From Streptomyces sp. DSM 110735 (GTDB lineage: Bacteria; Actinomycetota; Actinomycetes; Streptomycetales; Streptomycetaceae): DNA of 64,000 nt. A program made the translations under genes and the position numbers. Positions 25,346-33,540 of the stretch are shown piece by piece. The notes under the pieces were generated by a model. It saw only the letters and a list, made by a program, of their open reading frames with translations. It was not told the DNA's origin and ran no database searches. The stretch is taken from positions 62,001 through 126,000 of the forward strand of contig NZ_JACYHF010000003.1 of assembly GCF_016482685.1 (NCBI RefSeq), given 5' to 3'. The first letter of the stretch is position 1. Every line of letters begins with the position of its first letter.

Positions 25346-25837
25346 TCAGAGGCGGCGCTGCCAGGTCTGGCCGTTGAGGTCGTGGCCGAAGCTGTGGTGG
25401 GGGTCCTCGGCGGTCAGCTCGAAGCCGTGGCGCTGGTAGAGGCGGCGGGCGGAGCCGAGGACGTCGTTGGTCCACAGGGTGATCGCCTCGTACCCGGATG
25501 CGCGGGCGAAGTCCAGGCACTCGTCGATCAGCCGGGCGCCGACGCCGAGTCCGCGGGTCGCCGGGTCGACGAGGAGCAGGCGCAGCTTGGCGGTGCGGTC
25601 GTCCGCGCGCACGCAGAAGACACAGCCCGCCCGCTGTCCGTCCACCTCCGCGATCCACGCCGCCCGCGGTCCGGGTTCCTTGCCGTCGGCGTAGTCGGCG
25701 ACGATCCGGCAGACCAGTGCCTCGAAGTCGGTGTCCCAGCCGAACTCCCGGTCGTAGAACTCCCCGTGGGCCATCACGACCCAGCCCAGGTCGCCGGGCC
25801 GGCCCAGGGGTCGTACGACCGCCGTACGCTCCGTCAT
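25346..25837 (-). CDS. GNAT-family N-acetyltransferase
   Basis: 163 residues. The acetyl-CoA binding motif A reads LLLVDPATRGLGVGARLIDE (about 88-107), followed by CLDFARASGYEAITLWTND and the typical LYQRHGFEL near the C-terminus. The fold transfers an acetyl group from acetyl-CoA to an amine; sequences of this MarR-linked GNAT type are common in Streptomyces and their acceptors vary. It is divergent from a TetR regulator with a shared palindrome, so its expression is probably controlled by that regulator. Confidence 0.9.
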   Translation of the reverse strand: MTERTAVVRPLGRPGDLGWVVMAHGEFYDREFGWDTDFEALVCRIVADYADGKEPGPRAAWIAEVDGQRAGCVFCVRADDRTAKLRLLLVDPATRGLGVGARLIDECLDFARASGYEAITLWTNDVLGSARRLYQRHGFELTAEDPHHSFGHDLNGQTWQRRL

Positions 25838-25864
25838 CGCGTCCTCCCGGTACCCTTCCGCGTC

Positions 25865-25884
25865 ACTGAAACGACTGTTTCAGT
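25865..25884. promoter_or_regulatory. TetR-type operator palindrome
   Basis: ACTGAAAC (25865-25872) and GTTTCAGT (25877-25884) form a perfect inverted repeat around GACT, in the 59-base gap between the divergent GNAT and TetR genes. The layout fits autoregulation and control of the neighbour. Confidence 0.75.
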
Positions 25885-25896
25885 AGACTAGCTCCT

Positions 25897-26481
25897 GTGA
25901 GCCCCGCCGAGCCAGACCCCTCCCCCCGCCGCCGGGAACTCCTGGAGGCCGCCTACGCCTACGCGCTGCGCGGCGGTCTCGCGGAGCTGTCCCTGCGCCC
26001 GCTCGCGGAGGCGATCGGGTCCAGTCCGCGGGTGCTGCTCTACCTCTTCGGCAGCAAGGACGGGCTGATCCGCGCCCTGCTCGCGCGGGCGCGCGCCGAC
26101 GAGCTGGCCGCGCTGCGGCGGATCATGGACATGCGGGAGTCGCCGGAGGCGCCCGGCGGGCTGCGGGTGGTCGCGCGGGAGCTGTGGCGGTGGCTGTCCG
26201 ACGACGCCCACCGGGGGCTGCTGACCTTGTGGGTGGAGAGCTACGCCCGCTCCCTCACCGACCCGGACGGTCCGTGGGGCGGCTTCGCGCGGGCCACGGT
26301 CGAGGACTGGCTGACGCTGCTCGCGGACGCGCAGCCCGCCGCGCCGCGGGAGACCGGGGCGGCGCGCGCGGAGCGGACCCTGGTGCTCGCGGTGCTGCGG
26401 GGCGGGCTGCTGGACCTGCTGGCGACGGGCGACACCGAGCGGGTCACTGCGGCGGTCCACCACCAACTGGGCTCAATGTAG
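25897..26481 (+). CDS. TetR-family transcriptional regulator
   Basis: 194 residues from GTG 25897. The N-terminal helix-turn-helix is present (RRRELLEAAYAYALRGGLAE, then LSLRPLAEAIGSSPRVLLYL with FGSKDGLIRAL), residues 10-60. The C-terminal part is the usual all-helical ligand and dimerisation domain (ELWRWLSDDAHRGLLTLWVE). A palindrome of the right size lies just upstream between this gene and the GNAT acetyltransferase, so it likely represses both until an unknown ligand binds. It converges with the GH15 gene with only seven bases between stops. Confidence 0.92.
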   Translation: MSPAEPDPSPRRRELLEAAYAYALRGGLAELSLRPLAEAIGSSPRVLLYLFGSKDGLIRALLARARADELAALRRIMDMRESPEAPGGLRVVARELWRWLSDDAHRGLLTLWVESYARSLTDPDGPWGGFARATVEDWLTLLADAQPAAPRETGAARAERTLVLAVLRGGLLDLLATGDTERVTAAVHHQLGSM

Positions 26482-26488
26482 GGCTGGT

Positions 26489-28330
26489 TCACCCCAGCGC
26501 CCGGTCCAGGTTGAATGCCGCGCTGATCAGGGAGAGATGGGTGAACGCCTGCGGGAAATTGCCCTGTTGCTCTCCGGTGCGGCCGATCTCCTCGGCGTAG
26601 AGCCCGAGATGGTTGGCGTAGGTGAGCATCTTCTCGAAGGCGAGACGGGCTTCGTCCAGACGACCCGCGCGGACGAGTGCCTCGACGTACCAGAACGAGC
26701 AGATGGAGAAGGTGCCTTCGTCGCCGCGCAGACCGTCGGGGCTGGCGCCGGGGTCGTAGCGGTAGACGAGGGAGTCGGAGACCAGTTCCTCGGTGAGGAC
26801 GTCCAGGGTGGAGAGCCACTTGGGGTCGGTGGGGGCGATGAACTTGGCGAGCGGCATCATCAGTACGGAGGCGTCCAGGACGTCGCTCGCCTCGTGCTGC
26901 ACGAAGGCGTGGCGCCGCTCCGACCAGCCGCGGTCCATGATCCGACGGTAGACGGCGTCGCGGGCCTGGCGCCAGCGGCGGTGGTCGGCGGGCAGCCCGC
27001 GGCGGTTGGCGAGGCGGATGGCGCGCTCGATGGCGACCCAGCACATCAGCCGGGAGTACAGGAAGTTCTTGCGGCCGCCCCGGGTCTCCCACACGCCCTC
27101 GTCGGGCTGGTCCCAGTGGTCGCAGACCCAGTCGACCAGGTGGCACACGTCGTCCCACTGGGCGCTGGAGATGGGCTGGGCCCACTTGTCGTAGAGGTAG
27201 ATGGAGTCCACCAGGGCGCCGTAGATGTCGAGTTGGAGCTGTCCGGCGGCGGCGTTGCCGACGCGGACCGGTGCGGAGCCGCGGTAGCCCTCCAGGTGGG
27301 GCAGTTCGCGCTCGGGCAACTGGGTGCGGCCGTCGATGCCGTACATGATCTGGAGCGGACCGCGTGCCGCGCCGTCGCCGGGGCTGATGTGGGTGGTCAG
27401 GAAGCGCATGAACGCCTCCGCCTCGCCGCTGAAGCCGAGCCGGAGCAGGGCGTACACGGCGAAGGCGGCGTCGCGCACCCAGACGTAGCGGTAGTCCCAG
27501 TTGCGCTCGCCGCCGAGTTGTTCGGGCAGGCTGGTGGTGGGGGCGGCGACGATGGCGCCGGTGGGGGCGTAGGTGAGCAGCTTGAGGGTCAGGGCGGAGC
27601 GGTGGACCATCTCGCGCCAGCGTCCCCGGTAGCGGGACTGGGCGAGCCAGCGGCGCCAGTAGGCGACGGTCGCGTTGAACTCCTGCTCCGCCTCGGCGTG
27701 GGCGCAGCCGCGCGGGGCGATCTCGTCGCCCGCCTGGTCGAGGGCGAACACGGCGGTCTCGCCCTCGCCGAGCTTGAAATCGCCCCGGGCGTCACGACCG
27801 TCGCACTCCAGCGGGACGGTGGTGGTGAGCGCGAGGGACAGCGCGGGCGACTCGAAGAGCATCCGCCCTTCGTCGTCGCGCACGGTGTGCGGGTCGGCGC
27901 CGTAGCCGAAGCGCGGGGCGACCAGGACGCGGAACGGGACGGTGCCGCGGACGCAGACCACGCGCCGTATCAGCCGGTGGCGGCTCTCCTCCGCCTGGTC
28001 GTCGCCGGTGACCGGCATGAAGTCCTGCACCTCCCCCACACCCTCCTCGGTGAAGAACCGGGTGATGAGCACATTGGTGTCGGGGAAGTAGAACTGCTTG
28101 GTCCGGGCGGGTACGGCCGCCGCCAGCGCGAACCGTCCGCCGCGCTCGGGGTCGAGCAGCGCCGCGAACACACTCGGCGCGTCGAAGGACGGGCAGCAGT
28201 ACCAGTCGATGGTCCCGTCGCTGCCGACCAGCGCCACGCTCCGCAGATCCCCCACGAGCCCGTGCTCGGCGATGGGCAGGTGGCGGGCGCCGCCCCTGGA
28301 GATGTCCTGCTGAAAGGAGGTCCCGTCCAT
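26489..28330 (-). CDS. Glycoside hydrolase family 15 protein (glucoamylase/trehalase type)
   Basis: 613 residues; CGGGAGG lies upstream of ATG 28330. N-terminal beta domain with LVGSDGTIDWYCCPSFDAPS (about 35-55), then the (alpha/alpha)6 barrel with GGERNWDYRYVWVRDAAFAV, RGSAPVRVGNAAAGQLQLDI and FSICSFWYVEALVRAGRLDE. This is the actinobacterial GH15 group that includes trehalases and glucan hydrolases. No signal peptide, so it acts in the cytoplasm, probably releasing glucose from an alpha-glucoside. A GH65 phosphorylase and its mutase lie about 1 kb away, which fits storage or compatible-sugar breakdown. Confidence 0.93.
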   Translation of the reverse strand: MDGTSFQQDISRGGARHLPIAEHGLVGDLRSVALVGSDGTIDWYCCPSFDAPSVFAALLDPERGGRFALAAAVPARTKQFYFPDTNVLITRFFTEEGVGEVQDFMPVTGDDQAEESRHRLIRRVVCVRGTVPFRVLVAPRFGYGADPHTVRDDEGRMLFESPALSLALTTTVPLECDGRDARGDFKLGEGETAVFALDQAGDEIAPRGCAHAEAEQEFNATVAYWRRWLAQSRYRGRWREMVHRSALTLKLLTYAPTGAIVAAPTTSLPEQLGGERNWDYRYVWVRDAAFAVYALLRLGFSGEAEAFMRFLTTHISPGDGAARGPLQIMYGIDGRTQLPERELPHLEGYRGSAPVRVGNAAAGQLQLDIYGALVDSIYLYDKWAQPISSAQWDDVCHLVDWVCDHWDQPDEGVWETRGGRKNFLYSRLMCWVAIERAIRLANRRGLPADHRRWRQARDAVYRRIMDRGWSERRHAFVQHEASDVLDASVLMMPLAKFIAPTDPKWLSTLDVLTEELVSDSLVYRYDPGASPDGLRGDEGTFSICSFWYVEALVRAGRLDEARLAFEKMLTYANHLGLYAEEIGRTGEQQGNFPQAFTHLSLISAAFNLDRALG

Positions 28331-28566
28331 CGCCGCTGCCTCCCGGTGGGATACGGGGTGCTTCCAGCTTAGGGCGGGGTGGGAGGTGTTCGTGCGCTCC
28401 GGGGCGTGGGGATGTGTGGGGGGCGTCGGGGGCGGGCAGGCGGTCCGGCACCGGTCGCCGGGCGGTCTCCGGATGCGGGGTGTGGCCCGGCGGGCAATGG
28501 TGAAAGGGTGCCCCGTTCTGCGGGCACCGGAACGGATGCGCCCATCCGGACCGACGAGGAGGCATC

Positions 28567-28773
28567 ATGTCCCGCTCAACATCCGAAGAGTCCCGGTCGT
28601 CCGACGAGTACTGCACCCCGGACGCCCTGCTCCACACCGCTCCCTCCCGGGACGTCTCGCCGGAGGACCTGGTGATGGCGGCGGGCAGGGACGTCACGCC
28701 GAAGAACCTGGACTGGGCCCGCCGCAAGCTGGAGAGCGAGGGCTCGGCGGCGGTCGAGAAGCTGCTGCCCTAG
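28567..28773 (+). CDS. Small acidic protein of unknown function
   Basis: 68 residues, ATG 28567 with GACGAGGAGGCATC upstream. Ser/Glu-rich N-terminus (MSRSTSEESRSSDEYCTPDA), then repeated DVSPEDLVMAAGRDVTPKNL: the words DVSPEDL and DVTPKNL look like an internal duplication. A final helix (LDWARRKLESEGSAAVEKLL) closes the protein. Such small proteins accompany stress regulons in Streptomyces, but nothing here proves that. It lies 52 bases before the BlaI-like regulator and may be cotranscribed. Confidence 0.7.
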   Translation: MSRSTSEESRSSDEYCTPDALLHTAPSRDVSPEDLVMAAGRDVTPKNLDWARRKLESEGSAAVEKLLP

Positions 28774-28825
28774 ATCGGCTGCGGCGCGCGGGGCGGTGCC
28801 GCTCCGCGCGCCGCGGGTTTCGGCC

Positions 28826-29314
28826 ATGACCGGCGACGGCAAGGTGATGCGGCGCTGCGCCGGGGCGCTGGAGAACGAGGTGCTGACCGCGCTCTGGGCC
28901 ACCGACCGGCCGCTGACCCCTGCCGAGATCCAGGCGGGCATCGGCGGTCTCGCCTACAACACCGTGCACACCATCCTCAAGCGCCTCTACGACAAGGGTC
29001 TGGTCCTGCGCGACGCGGACGGCCGCCGAGGGGCGTACCGCCCCGCCAAACACCCCGCCCAACTGACCGCCGAGCTGCTGCGCCGCACCCTGGACCAGTG
29101 CCCCGACCCCATCGGCGCCCTCGCCCGCCTGATCCCCCTGCTGCGCCCGGAGGAGACCCGGGCGCTACGCGGCTTCCTGACGACCGACCCGGACGGCGGC
29201 ACCGGACACGGGAGGACCGCCGTCCCCGACGGTGCCCCCGAGCCGGACGCGACCCGGACGCGACCCCCTGGCGAGAGCGGGTCCAGCCGGACCCGAGGCG
29301 CCCCCACCGCGTGA
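28826..29314 (+). CDS. BlaI/MecI/CopY-family winged-helix repressor
   Basis: 162 residues from ATG 28826. The segment LENEVLTALWATDRPLTPAE, GGLAYNTVHTILKRLYDKGL and RRGAYRPAKH (residues 12-70) is the BlaI/MecI winged helix. Helical residues 75-115 serve for dimerisation. The tail is Pro/Arg rich. Classic members repress beta-lactamase or copper genes and are cleaved by a membrane protease BlaR; no BlaR or protease gene is adjacent, so the inducer is unknown. It could act on the nearby sugar genes. Its stop is 12 bases from the convergent GH65 stop. Confidence 0.88.
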   Translation: MTGDGKVMRRCAGALENEVLTALWATDRPLTPAEIQAGIGGLAYNTVHTILKRLYDKGLVLRDADGRRGAYRPAKHPAQLTAELLRRTLDQCPDPIGALARLIPLLRPEETRALRGFLTTDPDGGTGHGRTAVPDGAPEPDATRTRPPGESGSSRTRGAPTA

Positions 29315-29326
29315 GCGCACCCCCCC

Positions 29327-31675
29327 TCACACGTCCCGCGGCTCCCGGTGCGGCGGCTGTTCCGGTGCCTGCCGCAGCGGTGCCGGAGGCAAGGGGCGCA
29401 CCGCCGGTTCGCCGGTGTTCAGGGTGAACGGTTCGCCGTGGTGGCTGAGGACCAGTGGGGGTCCGTCGAGGAGGGAGTACGTCGCCTTGTCGGCGCTGAT
29501 CTCGACCCGGAGGCGGCGTCCCCGGTACTGGAGGTGGAAGGCGAGGCGGCGCAGGTGTTCGGGGAGGCGGGGGGCGAAGCGCAGACCGGAGCGGCCGACG
29601 GGGCGCCGCATGCCGCCGAAGCCCGCGACCAGGGCCATCCAGGTACCGGCGAGCGAGGCGATGTGCAGTCCGTCGCGGGTGTTGTGCTCCAGGTCGTGCA
29701 GGTCCATCAGGGCCGCCTCGGTGGTGTAGGCGTAGGCGAGCCTGAGGTGTCCGGTCTGGGCGGCGATGACGGCCTGGCAGCAGGCGGACAGGGAGGAGTC
29801 GCGGACGGTCAGCGGCTCGTAGTAGGCGAAGTTCCGGGCGATCTGCTCGTCGTCGAAGCAGGTGTCGCAGGTGTACATCGCGAGGATCAGGTCGGCCTGT
29901 TTGACGACCTGCTTGCGGTAGAGGTCGAAGTACGGGAAGTGCAGCATCAGCGGGTACTGGTCGGGTCCGGTGCCCGCGAAGTCCCAGCGCTGGTAGCGGG
30001 TGAAGCCCGCGCTCTGCTCGTGGACGCCGAGTTCGTCGTTGTAGGGGATGTTCATCGCCTCGGCGGCGTCGCGCCAGGCCGCGCTCTCCTCCTCGTCGGC
30101 GCCGAGCCGCTGCGCCTCCTTGGGGTGCCGTTCGACCATGTCGGCCGCAGCGAGCAGGTTCTGACGGGCCATCAGGTTGGTGTACGCGTTGTCGTCCGAG
30201 ATGGCGCTGTACTCGTCGGGTCCGGTCACGCCGTCGATGTGGAAGGCGCCGTGGTGGTCGTGATGCCCCAGGGAGCGCCACAACCGGGCGGTCTCCACGA
30301 GCAGTTCGACGCCGACCTCCCGCTCGAAGCGGACGTCGCCCGTCGCCTCGACGTACCGGACGACCGCGTCCGCGATGTCCGCGTTCACATGGAACGCGGC
30401 GGTGCCGGCCGGCCAGTACGCGGAGCCCTCCGAGCCCTCGATGGTGCGCCAGGGGAACGCGGCTCCGCCGAGCCCGAGTTGGGCGGCGCGTTCGCGCGCG
30501 GCGTCGAGGGTGTTGTGCCGCCAGCGCAGCGCTTCGGCGACGGCGCGCGGGGAGGTGTGGGTGAGCACGGGGAGCACGAACATCTCGGTGTCCCAGAAGG
30601 CGTGCCCGTCGTAGCCGGAGCCGGTGAGCCCCTTGGCGGGGATCGCGCGCTGCTCGGCGCGGGCGCCCGCCTGGAAGACGTGGAAGAGACCGAAGCGCAC
30701 GGCCTGCTGGATCTCCTCGTCGCCGTCCACCTCGACGTCGGCGCGGGCCCAGAAGTCGTCCAGGCAGGCGCGCTGGTCGGCGAGGAGACCCTGCCAGCCG
30801 TCGTGCGAGGCGGCGGCGAGGGCGGCGTCCACCTGGTCGGCCATCGCGGGCAGCGAACGGGTGCCGGACCAGCCGTGCGCGACCAGTTTCTCCACCCGCA
30901 GGGTCTGCCCCGGCTCCAGGACGGAGGTGACGGTGAGCCGGGCGACGTCGGTGCCGCTCTCGCTGCGGCTGGTGGTGCGCCCGGGCCCGGAGACGACGTG
31001 GTCGGCGGCGACGGCGACCCGCAGTCCGCTGCGCTTGGTGCGGTGGACCAGGCGCAGCCGCTCGCCGGAGGCGAAGCCGTCCTCCTGCTCCAGCGGGGAG
31101 TGCGGGGTCATCGCGGCGCGCGGGTCGCCGTTGGGTCCCGGCAGGCTCTCGTTGGCGACCAGCTCGGACTGGATGACGACCCGGCTGCGGCGCCCGACGG
31201 CCTCCACCTCGTAGGCGATGGCGGCCACCGCGCGCTGGGTGAGCGAGACCAGACGGGTGGCGCGGACCCGGACCGTGGACCCGGCGGGCGAGGTCCACTC
31301 GCAGGTGCGCTCCAGGACCCCGCGCCGCATGTCGAGGACGCGCTCGTGGGAGACGAGACGCCCGTAGCGCAGGTCGAACGGCTCGTCGTCGACGAGCAGC
31401 CGCAGGATCTTGCCGTTGGTGATGTCGATGACGCTCTGCCCGGACTCCGGATAGCCGTATCCTGCCTCGGCGTACGGCAGCGGGTGCAGCTCGTGCACGC
31501 CGTTGAGATAGCTGCCCGGCAGACCGTGCGGCTCGCCCTCGTCGAGGTTGCCGCGCCAGCCGACATGGCCGTTGGACAGGGCGAAGACCGACTCGCTCTG
31601 GGCGAGGATGTCCAGGTCGAGCGCCGTCTCGCGGACGGTCCACGGTTCGACGGTGTAGGCGCGCTCCGTGATCAC
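29327..31675 (-). CDS. Glycoside hydrolase family 65 disaccharide phosphorylase
   Basis: 782 residues. GTG 31675, with GGGAGGAAAGCA before it, overlaps the TGA of the HAD gene by four bases. The N-terminal beta-sandwich (VFALSNGHVGWRGNLDEGEP) and the catalytic barrel are complete; the general acid Glu lies in VTGPDEYSAISDDNAYTN, and FWDTEMFVLPVL and the C-terminal jelly-roll are present. GH65 enzymes phosphorolyse maltose, trehalose or kojibiose to beta-glucose-1-phosphate plus glucose. The paired mutase converts that product to glucose-6-phosphate, so the pair feeds glycolysis. Which disaccharide is used cannot be told from sequence alone. Confidence 0.94.
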   Translation of the reverse strand: MITERAYTVEPWTVRETALDLDILAQSESVFALSNGHVGWRGNLDEGEPHGLPGSYLNGVHELHPLPYAEAGYGYPESGQSVIDITNGKILRLLVDDEPFDLRYGRLVSHERVLDMRRGVLERTCEWTSPAGSTVRVRATRLVSLTQRAVAAIAYEVEAVGRRSRVVIQSELVANESLPGPNGDPRAAMTPHSPLEQEDGFASGERLRLVHRTKRSGLRVAVAADHVVSGPGRTTSRSESGTDVARLTVTSVLEPGQTLRVEKLVAHGWSGTRSLPAMADQVDAALAAASHDGWQGLLADQRACLDDFWARADVEVDGDEEIQQAVRFGLFHVFQAGARAEQRAIPAKGLTGSGYDGHAFWDTEMFVLPVLTHTSPRAVAEALRWRHNTLDAARERAAQLGLGGAAFPWRTIEGSEGSAYWPAGTAAFHVNADIADAVVRYVEATGDVRFEREVGVELLVETARLWRSLGHHDHHGAFHIDGVTGPDEYSAISDDNAYTNLMARQNLLAAADMVERHPKEAQRLGADEEESAAWRDAAEAMNIPYNDELGVHEQSAGFTRYQRWDFAGTGPDQYPLMLHFPYFDLYRKQVVKQADLILAMYTCDTCFDDEQIARNFAYYEPLTVRDSSLSACCQAVIAAQTGHLRLAYAYTTEAALMDLHDLEHNTRDGLHIASLAGTWMALVAGFGGMRRPVGRSGLRFAPRLPEHLRRLAFHLQYRGRRLRVEISADKATYSLLDGPPLVLSHHGEPFTLNTGEPAVRPLPPAPLRQAPEQPPHREPRDV

Positions 31676-32412
31676 TGCTTTCCTCCCAGCTCGGCGAGGT
31701 CCTTCACGACGATATGCGCGCCGTGCGCGTAGAGCGCGTCGGCCTGTCCGGTCCGGTCGAGTCCGACGACGTATCCGAAGCCGCCCGCGCGCCCCGCGTC
31801 CATCCCGGCGAGCGCGTCCTCGAAGACGGCGGCGCGCCCTGGCTCGATGCCGAGGTCGTGGGCGGCGGCGAGGAAGGTGTCGGGGCGCGGCTTGCCCGGC
31901 AGATGCCGTTCGGCGGCGACGACCCCGTCGATCCGTACGTCGAAGAGGTCCTCGGCGCCGACCGCGCGCAGCACGTCCCGGCAGTTGGCGCTGGACGACA
32001 CGATGGCGGTCGGCAGCCCCTGCGCCCTGACCGCCTCGATGTAGCGCAGCGTCCCGTCGTACGCCTCCACGCCCCCGCTGCGGATCTTCTCCAGCAGCAG
32101 TTCGTTCTTGCGGTTGCCGAGTCCGTTGACGGTGTCGGCGTCCGGCGGGTCGTCCGGGCTTCCCTCGGGCAGATGGATGTCCCGCGATTCCAGGAAGGCC
32201 CGCACGCCGTCCGCGCGGGGGCGTCCGTCCACGTACTCGTCGTAGTCGGCGACCGCGTCGAACGGCCGCCCCTGCTCCCCCTCGTAGCCGCGCAGATACG
32301 CGTCGAAGGTCTCCTTCCACGCGGCCGCGTGCACCACGGCCGTCTTCGTCACGACGCCATCGAGGTCGAACAGGCAGGCCAGGATGGTGTCGGGCAGTCC
32401 GAGCTGAGTCAT
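31672..32412 (-). CDS. pgmB: Beta-phosphoglucomutase-type HAD hydrolase
   Basis: 246 residues. HAD motif I is CLFDLDGVVTKTA (D16, D18), the substrate-specific phosphomutase cap follows, motif II is AIVSSSANC, and motif III/IV are GKPRPDTFLAAA and VFEDALAGMDAG. The Asp-x-Asp nucleophile pair and cap match beta-phosphoglucomutase, which interconverts beta-glucose-1-phosphate and glucose-6-phosphate in the cytoplasm. The overlap with the GH65 gene confirms the pathway. The promoter should lie in the 444 bases upstream. Confidence 0.9.
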   Translation of the reverse strand: MTQLGLPDTILACLFDLDGVVTKTAVVHAAAWKETFDAYLRGYEGEQGRPFDAVADYDEYVDGRPRADGVRAFLESRDIHLPEGSPDDPPDADTVNGLGNRKNELLLEKIRSGGVEAYDGTLRYIEAVRAQGLPTAIVSSSANCRDVLRAVGAEDLFDVRIDGVVAAERHLPGKPRPDTFLAAAHDLGIEPGRAAVFEDALAGMDAGRAGGFGYVVGLDRTGQADALYAHGAHIVVKDLAELGGKQ

Positions 32413-32856
32413 AACAGCCAGCCTTCCCCGGAAGCGGGGGCGGATTCCCGGGGCCGCCCGGCGGTACGGCTGGGTGGGTACGCGGCGTACGGCCGGGTGG
32501 GGGTCGGCGGTACCGCCGGGTGGGGGGGTGCGGCACGGCGATGGGGCGGAGACCGGTACGCCGGGTGCCTACGACGGCGCGGTGCTGCCGAACAGGCGCT
32601 CCAGGACCGCACGCCCTCCCCGCGGCGCGCCTCGCCGCCGGACGCCGGCCCGCCCCGGGTCCGGACGGGCGCGCCCGCGCGCTTCCGCGCCACGGCAGCA
32701 CAGCCCCACCACGCCCGCTCCGGCCACACCCGCTCCAGCCACCCCGGCACGCGGCACCGCCACCACACACCCCGCCCACGCCCCGTCCCACCCGGTCGCA
32801 CTCTCAACCCGCGCCACCCGTTCCACCAGCGGAGCGCCGGTGGCACACTTCGCCCC
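32413..32856. other. 444-base intergenic region between divergent sugar and kinase genes
   Basis: No convincing gene in either strand. The left part (32460-32535) is G-rich with imperfect GGGTGGG / GTACGGC repeats; the right part (32600-32800) is C-rich with many CCGCCCC/CACCACAC runs. It probably carries the promoters of the pgmB-GH65 operon and of the kinase gene. The strong strand skew could give G-rich single-strand structures. Confidence 0.4.
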
Positions 32857-33540
32857 ATGCCGTCGATCTTCGAAGACCTTCTTGTCCGCGCGCGGAACCT
32901 CGTCAGGGACGGGGAGCGCGCGATCCTGGGTGTCGCGGGCGGGCCCGGCGCGGGCAAGACGACGCTCGCGGAGTCGCTGACGCGGGCGCTCAACGCCGAC
33001 GGTCCGCCGTGGGTGGCGCATGTGCCGATGGACGGGTTCCATCTGGCCGACGCCGAGCTGGAGCGGCTGGGGCGGCGGGACCGCAAGGGCGCGCCGGACA
33101 CCTTCGACGCGGGCGGGTACGCGGCGCTGCTGCGGCGGCTGCGGACCGAGACGGACGAGGTCGTGTACGCGCCCGGCTTCGAGCGCGTGCTGGAGCAGCC
33201 GCTCGCCGGTGCCATCCCCGTGCCGCCCAGCGCGCGGCTGGTGGTGACGGAGGGCAACTACCTTCTGCTGCGCGAGGGTTCATGGGCGCGGGTACGACCG
33301 CTGCTGGACGAGGTCTGGTACTGCGAGGTGGACGAGGCGGAGCGGGTACGGCGTCTGGTGGCCCGGCACGAGGAGTTCGGCAAGCCGCACACGGACGCGA
33401 TGGCCTGGGTGCTGGGTCCTGACCAGCGCAACGCCGACCTGATCGCGACGACGCGCGACGCCGCCGACCTGATCGTGCCCTGCGCCGCGCTCCCCTCGCC
33501 GCAGGGGACGCCGTCCGTCCCCTCCCCGGCGTCGGGGTGA
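32857..33540 (+). CDS. P-loop nucleoside/sugar kinase-like protein
   Basis: 227 residues. The Walker A motif GVAGGPGAGKTTLAESL (about 27-43) is followed by HVPMDGFHLADAELERLGRR and KGAPDTFDAGGYAALLRRLR, then VVTEGNYLLL: the hallmark of the uridine kinase/pantothenate kinase-like (YggC/Udk-related) family. These transfer phosphate from ATP to a nucleoside, pantothenate or sugar; the substrate here is not clear. Its last codons overlap the GTG of the glycosyltransferase (GTGA), so the two are coupled. Confidence 0.88.
   Translation: MPSIFEDLLVRARNLVRDGERAILGVAGGPGAGKTTLAESLTRALNADGPPWVAHVPMDGFHLADAELERLGRRDRKGAPDTFDAGGYAALLRRLRTETDEVVYAPGFERVLEQPLAGAIPVPPSARLVVTEGNYLLLREGSWARVRPLLDEVWYCEVDEAERVRRLVARHEEFGKPHTDAMAWVLGPDQRNADLIATTRDAADLIVPCAALPSPQGTPSVPSPASG

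Noticed and set aside
32413..32856. Long open frames in the intergenic region upstream of the kinase gene
   Set aside because: Composition is highly skewed (Pro/His/Arg or Gly/Val) and shows no conserved-looking protein sequence.
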